In this document: piece by piece, positions 24,901 to 37,552 of the stretch
Layout: each line of letters starts with the position of its first letter
How positions within the stretch are numbered: the first letter of the stretch is position 1
Assembly (NCBI RefSeq): GCF_000275845.1
Contig: NW_006766917.1
Location: 145,033 to 209,032 of the forward strand
DNA from: Dichomitus squalens LYAD-421 SS1
Lineage: Eukaryota; Basidiomycota; Agaricomycetes; Polyporales; Polyporaceae
Direction: 5' to 3'
Length of the DNA stretch: 64,000 bases
The notes under the pieces: model-generated
What the model was told of the DNA's origin: nothing
Seen by the model: only the letters and a program-made list of their open reading frames with translations
Database searches by the model: none
Made by a program: the position numbers and the translations under genes

Positions 24901-25399
24901 GCCTACAAAGTCGCCAACGATGCCGCCTTCCACGCAGCGACTCAGGCGTTGGTCGACCTGCTCAAGTGTGCCGAATACCTGGCCTACCAGGCTGCCAAGA
25001 TCGCACTCGACGCGGCGCGCGCTGCGACGGTGACACTCGACGCCGCTCGCGCGGCTCTGGACCTAGCTCAACGAGTGGGGGAGGAGGCCCTTGAGATCGG
25101 GCAGTGGGTCGCAGATCATGCCCTCGAGGCTTTCGACATCCGCGTCGTCCATCTCTCCGGAAGCTTGCGTGGCATGGTGGGAGCGGGCGGTTCGATGGCG
25201 AAGCCTTTCACGACTCGCATCGAGGGCGTCGTCGTAGGTCAACCTTTCACTCTTGACGGAGAGTTTGACCTTCGCAAGACCGCGGACTTCATTACGTTTA
25301 TCTTTGAAAAGTAAGTCTTACATTTATAGGCGTGGTTACGACTCGCTCATGGGTCGTGTCAATAGCCTCTGGGATAAGATCAAGGCCGAAGTTGTTTGA
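18934..25399 (+). CDS. Very large uncharacterised protein: beta-rich repeats plus Ala-rich coiled coil
   Basis: Fourteen exons (18934-19491, 19551-19641, 19703-19965, 20013-20072, 20122-20422, 20474-20526, 20577-21842, 21902-22646, 22697-23132, 23186-23265, 23319-23552, 23604-23832, 23889-25310, 25366-25399) close to 1923 residues. I do not recognise the family. The N-terminal 440 residues look globular and contain FHFGG near 331, NLVFGT and NTHMIRAE. About 1000 residues follow that alternate hydrophobic and polar residues like stacked beta strands, with recurring modules (GTAFDSITFRNISVY and GTPFDLALTQVVFVA). Residues about 1495-1850 are Ala/Asp/Lys-rich heptad or 11-mer repeats (AALDAARETGKTAIDVAKTA), a long helical or LEA-like segment. 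There is no signal peptide or membrane helix, so it is probably intracellular. The exon 9 end at 23132 was chosen because it gives a normal 53-nt intron. Confidence 0.82.
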
Positions 25400-26180
25400 A
25401 CGACGAGTCGCAGTGCTGAGACAATCACGGTTCTGTATGCCACCTGTACTAGTACATGTACTCACCTCACTCTGAATGTGAACCTATGGAGAACGGATTC
25501 AAGGATACGCAACCCTCACGAGAAGGAGGAGTAATGAGCTATGCCGAGCCTCGTCACGGATACGAGAGCAGGGCTTTGACGTAAGGGTCACGGTATTCCG
25601 GGCGTGTGAGCTACGCTCGTGAAGGTAGCGAGATCCTGTGCGAGAGCAGCACGGGAAAAGTAGTAGTGTCATGTCTGGACCGGCGAGTGGATCCGACGCA
25701 AAGTCGACCCCGCGTAGAGGAGCCAGACTAATACTGCACGCTACGAAAGACGCTTCAACAGACGCTCGCAGTACTCATCGGCACTGCCGGCGACCCGGTG
25801 CACCGCGTCGCCGGCAATTGCAATGTGACGTGGTATGTGACCAACCGCGCCTGGGTCCAGCTGACTCTTTGGGAGACCTGTAAGGTATACCAGGGGTGCG
25901 ATAAAAGCATAAAGTACTCTTCAAGGCCTGCAGATGCAGCAGCCCGACGAAATCTAGTTTGAGAAGGTGCTGATGCTGCAGGTTTTGGAAGACAACCGAG
26001 CTTGATGGGCGGCTATGTCACGTGCTGGACGCGGTGAAGGCGGTCGCGCGACGCGTTTGCCGACCTGACACGAACCATCACCGGTCACCAGCCACTCCAG
26101 GCTTTCCTCCCTCTCCCCTTCATTACCTTCTGACGACTCCCCACCCAACAACTTGCAGACGGCCGACAATAATTACTACG
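25400..26180. other. Intergenic, promoter region of TOP2
   Basis: No coding exon is recognised between the stop at 25399 and the TOP2 start at 26181. The 3' third is pyrimidine-rich (CTTTCCTCCCTCTCCCC near 26100), as is common before fungal housekeeping genes. No TATA box is evident. Confidence 0.5.
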
Positions 26181-29100
26181 ATGAGCGACTCGGAGGAGAA
26201 TTTCGACCTCGACGTCTCGGGATCCGAGTCCGACGACTTCGTGCCCGATACCACGAAGAAGGCCACCAAGGCTCCCGCGAAGAAGACCGCAAAGGCTGCA
26301 CCGAAAGCAGCAGCGAAGTCGAAGCCTACTAAGAAGACGAAAGTGCTCGTCGACAAGGACGACAACGCGGATACGGAGGAGGACGACCAGGACGACGACC
26401 CTGTGTCTGCCGCAGGCCCGTCGGCGCCGGCGCCCGCACTGAAGGGGACCAATGGCAAGAAGAAGAGTGCATCAGAGATGTACACCAAGGTGCGTTATGC
26501 TCATGCAGACGCGTATATGCGTGCTCTAACCACCGCTTGCAGCTCTCGCAACTGGAGCATATCCTCAAGCGGCCCGACTCGTATATTGGCAGCGTAGAGA
26601 CGATCACGACCACCATGTGGACATGGGACTCTGACAACAAACGCATGGTCTACCGCGAAGTCAAGTACGTCCCTGGGTTTTTCAAGATTGTAGACGAGAT
26701 CCTCGTCAACGCGGCAGATAACAAGGTGAATGTCATTTCCGTGTCAAGCCCCCTTGGCGCTCACTTTGGGTCCAGATCAACGACCCAAGCATGGACACCA
26801 TCAAGGTGACCATTGACATCGAGAACAACACGATCTCCGTGTACAACAACGGACGTGGTATCCCAATTGAGATGCACTCGAAGGAAAAGATCTACATCCC
26901 CGAGCTCATCTTCGGCCACCTCCTCTCCTCGTCCAACTACGACGACGACGAGAAGAAGCTCACCGGTGGTCGCAACGGCTACGGAGCGAAGCTGGCGAAC
27001 ATCTACTCAACCGAGTTCACGGTGGAGACGGCGGACAAGAACACGAGCCAGAAATACGTGCAGACGTGGACGGAGAACATGAGCAAGATGGGCAAGGCGA
27101 AGATCACGAAGAACGGTCGTGGGGAGGAGTATACGCGCGTGACGTTCAAGCCCGACCTGAAGCGGTTCGGGATGGAGTCAATCGACGAGGATACGGTCTC
27201 GCTGCTGAAGAAGCGGGTGCACGACCTCGCAGGCACGGTGAAGGACGTGAAGGTGTTCCTGAACGACGAGCGGCTGAAGATCAAGAACTTCAAGCAGTAC
27301 GTGGAGCTGTTCCTGAACTCGGCGGCGGAGGCGGCAGCGAACAAAACGGATGGGGCGGCGCAGCCCAAGCCCACTGTCGTCTACGAGGCGCCCGCTGGGG
27401 GGCGGTGGGAGGTGGCGTTCGCGGTGTCGGACGGGACGCCACAACAGGTTTCGTTCGCAAACTCGATCTCGACGTTCAAGGGTGGCACCCACGTGAACTA
27501 TATCGCGGACCAGATCGCAAAGCATTTGATTACGTCGATTGCGAAGAAAAATAAGGCGGCGACGGTGAAGCCGGCGCAGATCAAGAGCCACATGTGGATA
27601 TTCGTGAATGCGCTGGTGGAAAACCCGACGTTCGACTCGCAGACGAAGGAGACGCTGACGCTGCCCGCGAGCAAGTTCGGGTCGAAGCCGACCCTGTCGG
27701 AGGACTTCATGAAGAAGGGTGGGTCCAAGTACGGAGAAACGTGGGCGATTGCTGACTGTTGCCTCTCCTGCCTCCAGTCGCGAAGTCATCCATAGTAGAC
27801 CATGTCTTGAACTGGGCGAAATTCAAGGCCGACCAGCAACTCAAGAAAACTGATGGTAATCGGAGGTCTAGGTTAGTTGCATCGTCGCAAGAATCGCGAT
27901 ATACGACTAACCCAGCTTGGCCAGAATCACGGGCATGACTAAACTGTGTGACGCCAATAACGCGGGCACGAAGAAGGCAGGCGAATGCACTCTCATCCTG
28001 ACCGAAGGAGACTCGGCTAAGGCCCTCGCGATCGCTGGGCTGGGCGTCGTCGGTCGCGACTCTTACGGTGTCTTCCCCCTACGCGGAAAGCTGCTCAACG
28101 TCCGCGACGCGAAGCACGACCAGATCATGAAGAACGAGGAAATTCAGAATATCAAGAAGATTCTGGGGCTGCAGCATAACAAGACGTACACAGACACGGC
28201 TGGCTTGCGGTACGGTCGCCTCATGTTGATGACGGATCAGGTAAGGGCGATCTGGCGCAGCTGTCTGGTGTGGTGGTGCTGAGATTTTGGTGTCTAGGAT
28301 CACGATGGTTCTCATATCAAGGGGCTCCTCATCAATTACTTGGACCACTTCTACCCGTCGCTCTTGAAGCTGCCTAAATTCCTCGTCGAGTTCATCACGC
28401 CTGTGGTTCGAGTACGTGTTGGAAGTCATATGGTACATTTATATGCTGACGATGTGGAGTAGGTGTGGAAGGGAAAACAAGTCATCAACTTCTACACCAT
28501 TCCCGAGTACGAAATGTGGCTCGAGCAGACGCCTGACTCGCACAAGTGGCAGCATAAGTACTACAAGGTCCGTAGTAGTCTTCACTATCCGCGGGACTCT
28601 GTCTGAGTAAGGATTAGGGTTTGGGTACGAGCAAGGATGAGGACGCGCGCGATTACTTCCGCGACATGAAGCGCCATATGATCCCTTTCTCTACGTCGAA
28701 AGAAGGGGACAGGGAGCTGATTGAGCTTGCCTTCAGCAAGAAGAAGGCGGACGATCGTAAGGAGTGGCTTCGTCAGTTCAAGGTACGTCCAGGCTTCTCG
28801 CAACGTGCGTAAATGCTTGCTGATATCCCATTCCAATCCCTCGTCAAGCCCGGTACCTACCTTGACCACACGCAGCGCGAGATCCCACTCTCTGAATTCA
28901 TCAACCGGGAGCTAATTCTCTTCTCGATGGCTGATAACATCCGTTCCATCCCCTCCGTTGCGGATGGCTTGAAGCCCGGTCAGCGCAAGGTCATATGGTC
29001 TTGCTTCAAGCGTAACTTGAAGAAGGAGATCAAGGTCTGTCGACTTGAGTTCTATCCACTTGTTTATTTCACCTCGTACTAACGTCCCTACAGGTCGCTC

Positions 29101-31578
29101 AGCTCGTCGGATACGTCTCCGAGGTATCCGCGTACCACCACGGCGAAGCTAGTTTGATGGCTACCATCATCAACTTGGCACAAGACTTTGTCGGGAGCAA
29201 CAACATCAACCTCCTCATGCCGAACGGTCAGTTTGGTACGCGTGACCAGGGTGGCAAGGATCATGCCGCGGCCCGTTACATTTTCACCGAGCTCGCACCT
29301 ATTGTCCGGACCCTCATGCACCCTGCGGACGACGCAATCTTGACGTACCAGCAGGACGACGGCAGGCAGGTGGAGCCGGAGTGGTACATGCCTATCGTCC
29401 CGATGGTATTGGTGAACGGCGCAGAGGGTATCGGTACCGGTACGTTACTTCTCTTCGGTCTGTGTGATCTGTTGTTGAGGGAAGCGACCAGGATGGAGTA
29501 CGACGATCCCGGCGTACAACCCGGAGGACATCGTCGCGAACATCCGGCGTCTGATGAACAACGAGGAGCAAGAGCCTATGCTCCCTTGGTGGCGTGGCTT
29601 CAGCGGCACGGTCAAGAAGGTCGGCGACAACAAGTACGATGTCATCGGTACTTGCACCAAGCTTGACGATACGACTGTCGAAATCACGGAGTTGCCGATC
29701 CACCGCTGGACCCAGAATTTCAAGGCCGAGCTTGAGGCTATGATTGGCGAAAAGGGTGATGGTTCTGTCAAGGTAGGACGTCGCATTGCCAGACATGGCC
29801 GTCGATACTGATTATATGGGTGCAGGACTACGAGGAGCATCACAACAACATGAACGTGCACTTTATCGTCACTATGTCTGCGAAGGGCATGGAGGAGGCG
29901 GAGAAGCAGGGGTTCCACGAATACTTCAAGCTGTCCACCAAGATCAACACGAGCAACATGGTCTGCTTCGACTTCGACGGCAAGATCAAGAAGTACAACG
30001 CTCCCGAGGAGATCATCGAGGACTTCTACCCCAAGCGTCTCGCGTACTACCAGAAGCGCAAGGTACGTTCTCATGCCCGAGTTGTGTTGTGTAGTAAATG
30101 AATGTTGTGATAGGACTACCTCGTGAACGAGCTGGAGGTTCAACTCGACAAGCTGAACAACCAGGCTCGCTTTGTGAAGATGATCATCGACAGGGAGTTG
30201 TCGGTATCCAACCGTCGCAAGGCGGACATTGTTCAAGACCTTCGCAACAAGCAGTTCCGCCCCTTCCCCAAAGTCGCCAAAGCGAAGGCGGCTGGCGAGA
30301 CAGAGGACGTCGTGGAGGAAGAGGACGAAGACGGCGAGGCAGGAGGCCCTGCGGGCAACCTTTCCGACTTTGATTACCTTCTGGGCATGGCGATCTGGAG
30401 CTTGACCAAGGAGAAGGCGAGTCGGCGTCGTTCGTAGATGCTCCCTATTAGCTGACTTGCCTGAACGTTCTTCAGATCGAGAAGCTCCGGCAGCAAGCTA
30501 ATGAGAAAGAACAGGAGCTGCTGGAGCTCCTCGCGCGAACTCCTAATCAGATTTGGCAGACCGACCTCGACGCATTCCTTGTGCAGTGGCGGGTGAGTTG
30601 TCGTTCTGGTGCAGGCCAAGTGTCCGAAGCCAGAGGCTGACTGGTGTCATCCAGCAAACCTGCGAGGATTGGGAAGGCAAGCTCTGCGCTGCCGAAGAGT
30701 CTGGAGGCAAGAAGAAGCGGCGAAAGGGCGCTAAGCTCGGTGCGGCGCCCAAGAAGCCGAAGGCCGAAGACGACGATGAGGACTTCAAGCCTGTCAAGGC
30801 GGCGGCGTCGAAGCCGAAGAAGGCCACCGAGGCAAAGAAGCCTCCCGCCGCCGTACCCTCTGGCTCGGGCAACGACATCAAGAACGAGGATAGCGATGAC
30901 GATATCCCGCCACCTCCCAGAAAACGAGTCGCTGCTGCCAAGGTCTCGAAGGCGGAGAGCGATGACGACGTCGAGATGGTAGTCGAACCGCGGCCGAAGC
31001 CTGCCGCAAGGAAGAAGGTAGCTCCGCCTGACGACTCGGACTCTGAACTTGAGTCTGCTCCTGCGTCGAAGGACAAAGGGAAGGCCAAGGCCACGGCGAA
31101 GTCGGGGTCAGCCTCGAAGCGGAAGAGTCTCGATACCGACGCCGGTAGCGATGACGGTGTCGTAATCAAGCCAGCGTCGAAGAAAAAGAGGCCATCCGCG
31201 GAGAAAGATGACGATGACGACATCATGGAGATCGACGCACCGCAACCTAAGAAGAACGGGAAACAAGCAGCTATCACGGACTTCTTGGGCAAGGGTGCTC
31301 CTGGAGCGGCGAAGAAGGCGCCAGTATCGCGCAAGGCGTCGTCAAGCAGTCAGGCCTCGAAGAAAGCCCCAGTCAAGAAGCCTGCGAAGAAGGTGGTGGT
31401 CTCGGATGACGAGTTTGACGAAGATGACGAAGTCCATGTCGTTTCTCCTCCGCCTAAGTCCCGTGTCGAGGCACCGAAACGGACGGCGAGAGCAGCGGCG
31501 ACGAAGGTATCGAAGTACGTGGAAATCACTTCCGGGGACGAGGACGATGGCGGTTCCGAATTCGACGACTTTGATTGA
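26181..31578 (+). CDS. TOP2: DNA topoisomerase II
   Basis: Fifteen exons (26181-26489, 26543-26725, 26776-27718, 27778-27871, 27925-28240, 28298-28411, 28463-28567, 28618-28782, 28849-29034, 29094-29439, 29492-29772, 29826-30062, 30114-30416, 30476-30592, 30655-31578) give 1540 residues. The enzyme passes one DNA duplex through another using ATP and is essential for chromosome segregation. An acidic/Lys-rich N-tail precedes the GHKL ATPase (FKIVDEILVNAADNK, GRGIP, GGRNGYGAK). The TOPRIM domain follows with EGDSAK at 537-542 and DQDHDG (metal-binding Asp614/616/618). The winged-helix domain has the DNA-linking Tyr867 in DHAAARYIFTEL, then GTGWSTTIPAYNP. The last 350 residues are a low-complexity, Lys/Asp/Ser-rich regulatory tail. 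Intron 13 (30417-30475) is of GC-AG type. The identification is secure. Confidence 0.98.
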
Positions 31579-31804
31579 TGTTGTTGCTGGTTGACGAACG
31601 TGCTCTGACTCGAATGTCTTTATGTCTCTCTACTTCACCGTGACGATCTTTCATCTGTATTCTTATGCGTTGCCACTTGTGATTACTACCCGTTTCGGAT
31701 GCGTGTATTGTTCTAACGAGCGTTCATATCAGTACTCATGTTCCGTCCCCGATATCCTAATGCATTACACCGTATGTGGTATACCCAACACGACGTGCGC
31801 TACC

Positions 31805-34013
31805 TCAATGTGCAGACGGGGGCTTGAAACCCTTAAGCCACTCCGTAACGAATGCGACCTCCTGGTGGTGGATGGTCTGAACGAAGTCGGGCTCTGCGCT
31901 GGGGTCGGCCAGGCCGTTCTCGTCCCAGTGGTGGACAGCAGCTACAAAGAAGCGTCAGAGATAATTCTGTCGCCTAAGATACAGATATGTTTACTTGGAA
32001 TGAGCTTGAAAGGGCGAATGGTCGTGTCTGTCCGATTGTGAGCACGAGGATCAGGGCTGTGAGGGGTGTCGCCCCTCCAAGGATCGTCTATTGTGCGCGG
32101 ACGTAATCAGAGAGCATGGTCGTCATACCGGCGCCGTAGCCCATACCTTCACCGTCGATGATTGCGAGACGGTCGTAGGCGATATTGTAGCCACCAAGCT
32201 TGTTGACGTCTTCAACGTTGGGCCAGGCGGGGATTGCGAAGTGCTCGCCGGGCGGATAAGACTGGATTGCATCATCAGCTTACGTGGGGTCAAGAACACA
32301 GCGAAGATCGTACGAGCGTGCAGGTCAGATGGGCATACTCCTTGGTCAGAAGCTTGGAAATAATGCGAGGCGTGGCCGGGTCCGGCGGAGGAGTCTGCCG
32401 AAATATGTCGATTCTCTACGTAGATATGGCGGTGCAGTAGGGCATACCATCAAGAAGCCCCATTGCGTGCAAACTTGGAAGTTCCACAGACGCCAAGTTT
32501 GAGAGAGGTCGGTCTGAGAGAAGGACTCCGGGTCGGTAATCGAGCCGAAACACTGAGATTCATCGGTCAGCATGCGCGCACTGGCTGTACAGCAAGGCGT
32601 TACAAACCTCATCCTGCTGGGCTACTGGGCAATCCAGCGATATAGTCTATTCACATGAGGCGAGGTGTGATGATGGATCTTGCATGCGAAGGCTTACGAG
32701 CATACCTGGTTTATGTAGTTCGCATATTGGGCGGTCGCGTTCGAAATCGTGACACCGTGAGTAGTGACGGTAGCGTTGTCCAGAGGACCGAGCGCATCAC
32801 AAAAATCGAAGAACGAGGGGTCATCGATAGCAGGGTCCCAGTTCCTGTTCTGCCAAGCGCCGAGCGGACTCTACGAATCTCTCGTCAGCTTGCGCCCACA
32901 GAATCACTATGAATGATTTTGTGCGTACCGAGAGTAGGCTAGCGAAGTCCGGATCGTACGAGATGCCGCTGAGGCCGAAGACAGCCTTGATCGCGTTGCG
33001 CGTGTGGTTGTTCCGCGTGAGCAGAGTGTCGACCTCGTCGACCGTCTGGACGATGCGCGCCACGCAGTCCTGCGGCGCGTACTGCCGGATGATGTCGAAG
33101 TAGCGCCAGTCGACGACCGTGGCGTGCGTCACGCCCGAGGACGAGATGGATCCGAAGACGATATCGGGGTAGAGCACGCGCATGTGGGCGGCCCGCGCGC
33201 CGCCGTAGGAACCCTGTGAATAGGAAGGGAAGGTCGGTGTCAGACATCGCTCGCAGAAGGCTCTCAGGAGCATGTGGACGCGTGAATATTTTCGGCCGCA
33301 GAAAGTAGAAAGATAATATGCATACACCGTAATAAATCCATGGCGTTCCCGGAGCTGTGATGTCCCCTTTGATGCCAGGAATGGTTACGTTGTCGATGAA
33401 GTTCGCCGAGTCAGCTGCCGCTTGCTCATTGTTCAACCATCTGGAAAGAGAAGTACAGTATCAGCTCTGGGTCACGCGGCTGAGGACAGCGTGTATCCGC
33501 ACCTTAAAGAGTCAGTGGTGAAGTTGAGAACTGGGACAGATTTTCCTGCGGATAGTATAAGGAACGTAAGAATCACAGCAGCCCATATGGTCCGGTACGC
33601 CAAGACAGACCGTAGTATCTGTGTTCCAGAACGATGCCCAAGCCATTAGTTGCGTTGGCGAGGATGTCGATGATACCAGTGTCAAGGATGGGCATACGCT
33701 CTTCTCCAGGGCCTTCGCCAGCCTCGAAGACGATGACAGGGCCGCCGGGTTTGTAGTGGCGATCGCTAACCCAGTATCGCTGCTGGAACGTGAACCCCGT
33801 GTCCGAGAAGTGGTCAAAAGGCTGCGTAAAGTTGTAAAGGGGGAAAGTAGGCGTCGCCCGTTTCGCATGGCCGGCTGTGCGGGTCGCCTTCTTTGCAGCG
33901 AGCTTTACCACCTGCGGGTTCACCGGCCTGATTGCCTCTGCGCCATCAGAGCGCAGCAAGAGAGCCAGCGCGAGCGCGCCTACGCCCAGCACGCCCGACT
34001 TGAAGGACGGCAT
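31805..34013 (-). CDS. Secreted serine peptidase, family S28 (prolyl carboxypeptidase-like)
   Basis: Eleven exons (34013-33611, 33545-33503, 33440-33326, 33213-32929, 32870-32706, 32646-32608, 32552-32448, 32394-32314, 32261-32147, 32087-31995, 31941-31805) give 526 residues. A signal peptide (GVLGVGALALALLLRSDGAEA) is followed by FTQPFDHF, typical of the S28 start. The nucleophile is Ser189 in GGSYGGARAAHM. The Asp lies in DGEDDPWRGDTP (about 451-452) and the His in VHHWDEN (about 485), so the alpha/beta-hydrolase triad is complete. Characteristic QVCTQWGFLM and PPGEHFAIPAWPN are present. Family members cleave after proline at acid pH, outside the cell or in the vacuole. The gene is convergent with TOP2, 226 bp apart. 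A TATA box lies 60 bp before the ATG. Confidence 0.93.
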
Positions 34014-34988
34014 TGGTCAAAATAGGGAGCGGCGGAGCTGAAGTACTTGAAATTCTCAGCGAGTCGTAGGACATATATACTCTTCGAGCGTCCCGAGAAG
34101 AAGCGGGTGATGCATATGGGTCCCCTGCACGCGTTCGACAGCATGGGGCCATGTGGTCAGCCGCCTTCGATACATCGCGATTCGCGATTCGCGCGGCGCG
34201 TTCGTACCAGCTTACACTGCTTATATATGGGGAGGTCTGAACTGGAGGCTGGGACCCAAGGGTTCGCAACTTATCGCCAACTCCTGGCGCATCGTGTTGG
34301 CAACATTGAGCGCGCAACCGCCACGAGCATTGCGAGTTTCAAGTTGAGTCATCTCACAACCGTTACAAAGAAAAGAGGATGTACGTAACTATAGGTGCTC
34401 CCTCGAAATCGTCTCCTTCCGTTCCCCGAAGACCTCTAGGCATGACGAGACGACATTGTACTAGAGCATATGCCCCAGAATTGGACGGCGAACAAATAAA
34501 ACAAGTGAATATCATTTTGCCAACTACCGCAGCATGTCGCGTAACCTCGATGAAGTGCGCACAGGTCGCCGCCCACGTTGGCACAGTATGAGTAAAAGGT
34601 GTTTCGCACTGCGCAGAGTCGCAGCCTCCTCGGATTACAGCTATTTTCAAAACGATAGGCCCCTGCGCGGCTTTTTACACACACCGTCGGACCATAGAAT
34701 TTAAGTCCCGAGGTAACACAGCGCGTTAGCCGCACCCATGCCGAGCTTAGCCTGGACTCGGACTTCGGTTGTCCCGCTGAACCCTGGTTCGGGCCGCCCA
34801 TGTCGAGCTCCGGCTGTATGTATAAGAAGTTGTGCAAGGGTCTATCGTTCTGAAAACAGCTGTAACGGGGTGCAAATAATCGACATTCGGATGATGAGCA
34901 CGAACCACGTACGTACATTAGAATGATGCCGTTGATGTCCCCTCGCGGTTGCGCAGTTGAAATGTGAACGGATGACATCATAAATATG
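34014..34988. other. Intergenic, S28 promoter to tRNA-Asn
   Basis: No coding exon or repeat was recognised apart from the S28 promoter at the left end. The right end is the 5' flank of the tRNA gene. Confidence 0.45.
34073..34079 (-). promoter_or_regulatory. TATA box of the S28 peptidase gene
   Basis: TATATAT on the minus strand lies about 60 bp upstream of the ATG at 34013, a usual distance for a fungal gene with a short leader. Confidence 0.5.
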
Positions 34989-35070
34989 TGCCCCATGGCT
35001 GAGTTGGTTACAGCGTCCGACTGTTACTCTTCGCAATCGGAAGGTCGTGAGTTCGAGCCTCACTGGGGCA
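34989..35070 (+). tRNA. tRNA-Asn (GTT) with a 9-nt intron
   Basis: The acceptor arms TGCCCCA and TGGGGCA pair fully. The D-arm is GCTG/CAGC, the anticodon stem TCCGA/TCGGA, and the T-arm GTGAG-TTCGAGC-CTCAC. The loop reads C-T-GTT-A, then the intron CTCTTCGCA, then A. The anticodon is GTT and the intron sits at the canonical site one base 3' of it. The mature length is 73 nt before CCA addition. Confidence 0.96.
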
Positions 35071-35259
35071 GCGTAGTTTTACCTCCCAGACAAGCGTCAG
35101 GGAGGTCGTCAAACTGATGAGTACGGGTGTGCTGTCAGAGGGAGCGCTGGCACTTGAAATCGACACACAATCCACTATTGAATGTAGCGTGGTCACGGCT
35201 GTCCAATCTGTTAGGCACAAACAGTTGGATTCAGGCCTCACAGAACCCGACATCCATCG

Positions 35260-37146
35260 TTCAGCTGTACCTCCATTGACTGCATAAAACTACAACATCG
35301 CGTCCACGACAGTGGAGCAACGACAACCTCCAAGCTTCCATCACATATTTCGGTGCACGTTGGCTTCCCGCATATGCGGTACTAGTCCCGAGGGCCACGA
35401 AGAGGCCTGCACCAGGCACGTCCATACTTCTAAGCAATGGACGACCGTACCTCGGGGCGGCGTCTTGAATCAAAGGCAACTTGCGCCCTCGAAGCCACTT
35501 GCTGTTTCGTCCGATGCCATCCATCCTCGGACGGATCCGAGCATACGTCGAGGTCTTGATGTGAACCTGTGTGCAAGCCACACCGTGCGTAGGACCCCCG
35601 TCAATAGACAGGGCCGTCAACCGGGCAGAGGGCGGGCCAACTGGCAACCCGAGCTCAACCCTCGACGCCCGCATCTGGCAGCTCAAGTCAGCATCATAAC
35701 TGGAAGAGGCGAAGACGGAGAGACTCACTTTCGAGTGCGGGGACAGCGTAGGGCATCTGTCGTGACTCGTCTACCTGTATGGAATACGTCAGCCTGATGA
35801 GTTTGTAAGAGAACTCACCTGCATTAGACGTCTGGCAGACGTGCCCCGTAATACGGGTGCGGGTGCGGACGCGCCACTCGAAGGTGGTTGCTTCTAGTCC
35901 ACTTACCGCTGCACACTTCCTACACAGACGTCCCCTGGTGTCCTGTCGCCTGGTGTCCCGTCGCGCTTGGAGGAGAGGTCGGACCGTCGCGGGCTGCGAT
36001 AGAAGTGTGAGTATAGTAGTACACAAGGAACGAAGGCGACAACATACCGTCTTGAGGCAGCAGTCTGCTGACGACGCGACGCCCTTGCACGACTTCCACA
36101 GGACAGTCGGCAGTGGCGCGTACGTCGTCTACCCGTCACTCTTTACGAGTCACGTTCCAGGTTACGGCGTCCGTCCTTTCCCAACCACCCCCGAGGAGGC
36201 GGACAGGTACTCGTCCCGGGTGCGCCCCGGCTTACGCCCATTGTCAAAAGACGTTGTAGCGGCGAGGCACCGACGCCTGGGCGCAGTCACCCGCTCGACC
36301 CGTGTTGGCAGCCACACCCCAGTGAAGAGACGGGCCACCAGGGTGAACAGGCTTAATCGCCGCTGTTGCCCGGGATGGTACGCGTCGAATCTAACCACCG
36401 CCACAGTCAACATGTGGCGTAGAGCAGAGAAGGACGAAAGGAACTCACGATTGACCTCGAGCGTACCTGGGTCTCCGACGCCCTGGGCGACAGATAATGA
36501 TGAGCAAGGATGGAACGGCAAGGTAAGCAAGAGGACTACCCATGGACGTCGGGTCCCATGCTGACCACCGTTGTCAGGCAGCAAGGCCTGAGAGAAGAAG
36601 GCATCCGGCGTGTAAGCGGACCGTGGTCACGGCCGGAGATGTAAGTGGTTGGGAGAAGGTCTTCGCAGACGGTGGTGGTGGTGAGGAAAGAAGGAAAGGA
36701 CAGAACGGCGGCTGTTTATACCACGACGGGCGCTCTGTGGCGGATGGTTTGATTTGTGCCAACCTCGAGGCTAGCACGGTCAGCCGCTACTGTTCGCATC
36801 CGAAAACATAGGATTCGCCCGAAAGGCCGAACCATATAGAGGTTGACACTGACTCCAGCTGATCGATCGCAGGTCTCCTGCCCCGAATAGCGAGTAAATC
36901 GATCCCGGCTCGTTCTTCTCGCTTCAGAAGACCGTCGCGCTGTGAACAGAAGGCTGCCTTGTGATAACCGATCCATTCACTGATGCTGGGCGTGCCTGCT
37001 CATTGGGCGGTACCCAGACTGTTTCTTCCCTAGGGAGGGTGAGATACAGCAGAGTGCGTGAATTTATGCTGAACTCACCTTACTCATTCATGTCGGCCTC
37101 CTTCGTGCTGACAAACGGGTCAACGGCCTGATCAGTGAACTGGGAT
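35260..37146. repeat. Dispersed 1.9-kb repeat, copy 2 (complete)
   Basis: This is the intact counterpart of 13898-16205, in the same orientation. It starts 190 bp downstream of the tRNA-Asn gene. On the minus strand a TATA-like TGGTATAAACAGCC lies near 36715, and good splice signals occur further on (for example an intron with donor GTGAGTTCTC and acceptor TCCATACAG near 35775-35820, and acceptor CTATCGCAG near 35998). The open frames are Arg/Pro/Gly-rich and match no family I know. There are no terminal inverted repeats and no target-site duplication. It could be a multi-copy gene family, a Helitron-like captured unit or an unclassified retroelement fragment. Confidence 0.8.
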
Positions 37147-37552
37147 GGAATCTACGGAGTGGGGTATGTATAGAGCAAAGAGGAATACACCCGTTATTTG
37201 TCTTTAAAGGAGAGTAAGTGGGAAAGAAAGGCGGGCAGATCCGAAGGACGAGGACGAGGAGACATGGGTCAACAACTTGAAGTTACCTAGGTTCAGGTGA
37301 GTATGTAGCGGTTTAATCATCAATCTGAAAGACAAGCGCAGATACGTCAAGCAGCAAGCACACAAAGGGTTCCGTGGAAACCAGATGCCATGTATGCCGA
37401 GAACCAAATAACGATACAGCAATGTAAGTACCAAGATCAGCCAATGTGCAAAAGGCATCGGACGACGCCAATAGCATGGGTATCAACCAAGCGTGAAGCG
37501 ATATATGTGCAACGAGCAGAAGACGAGGACCAGCGACGAGGGCCGTCCGGTG
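37147..37552. other. Intergenic, 3' flank of Sel1 gene
   Basis: No gene was recognised. It should contain the transcript end of the Sel1-repeat gene that ends at 37553. Confidence 0.5.

Noticed and set aside
26181..31578. Reading frame breaks in TOP2 as pseudogene damage
   Set aside because: Every break coincides with consensus splice signals and the joined frame is complete.
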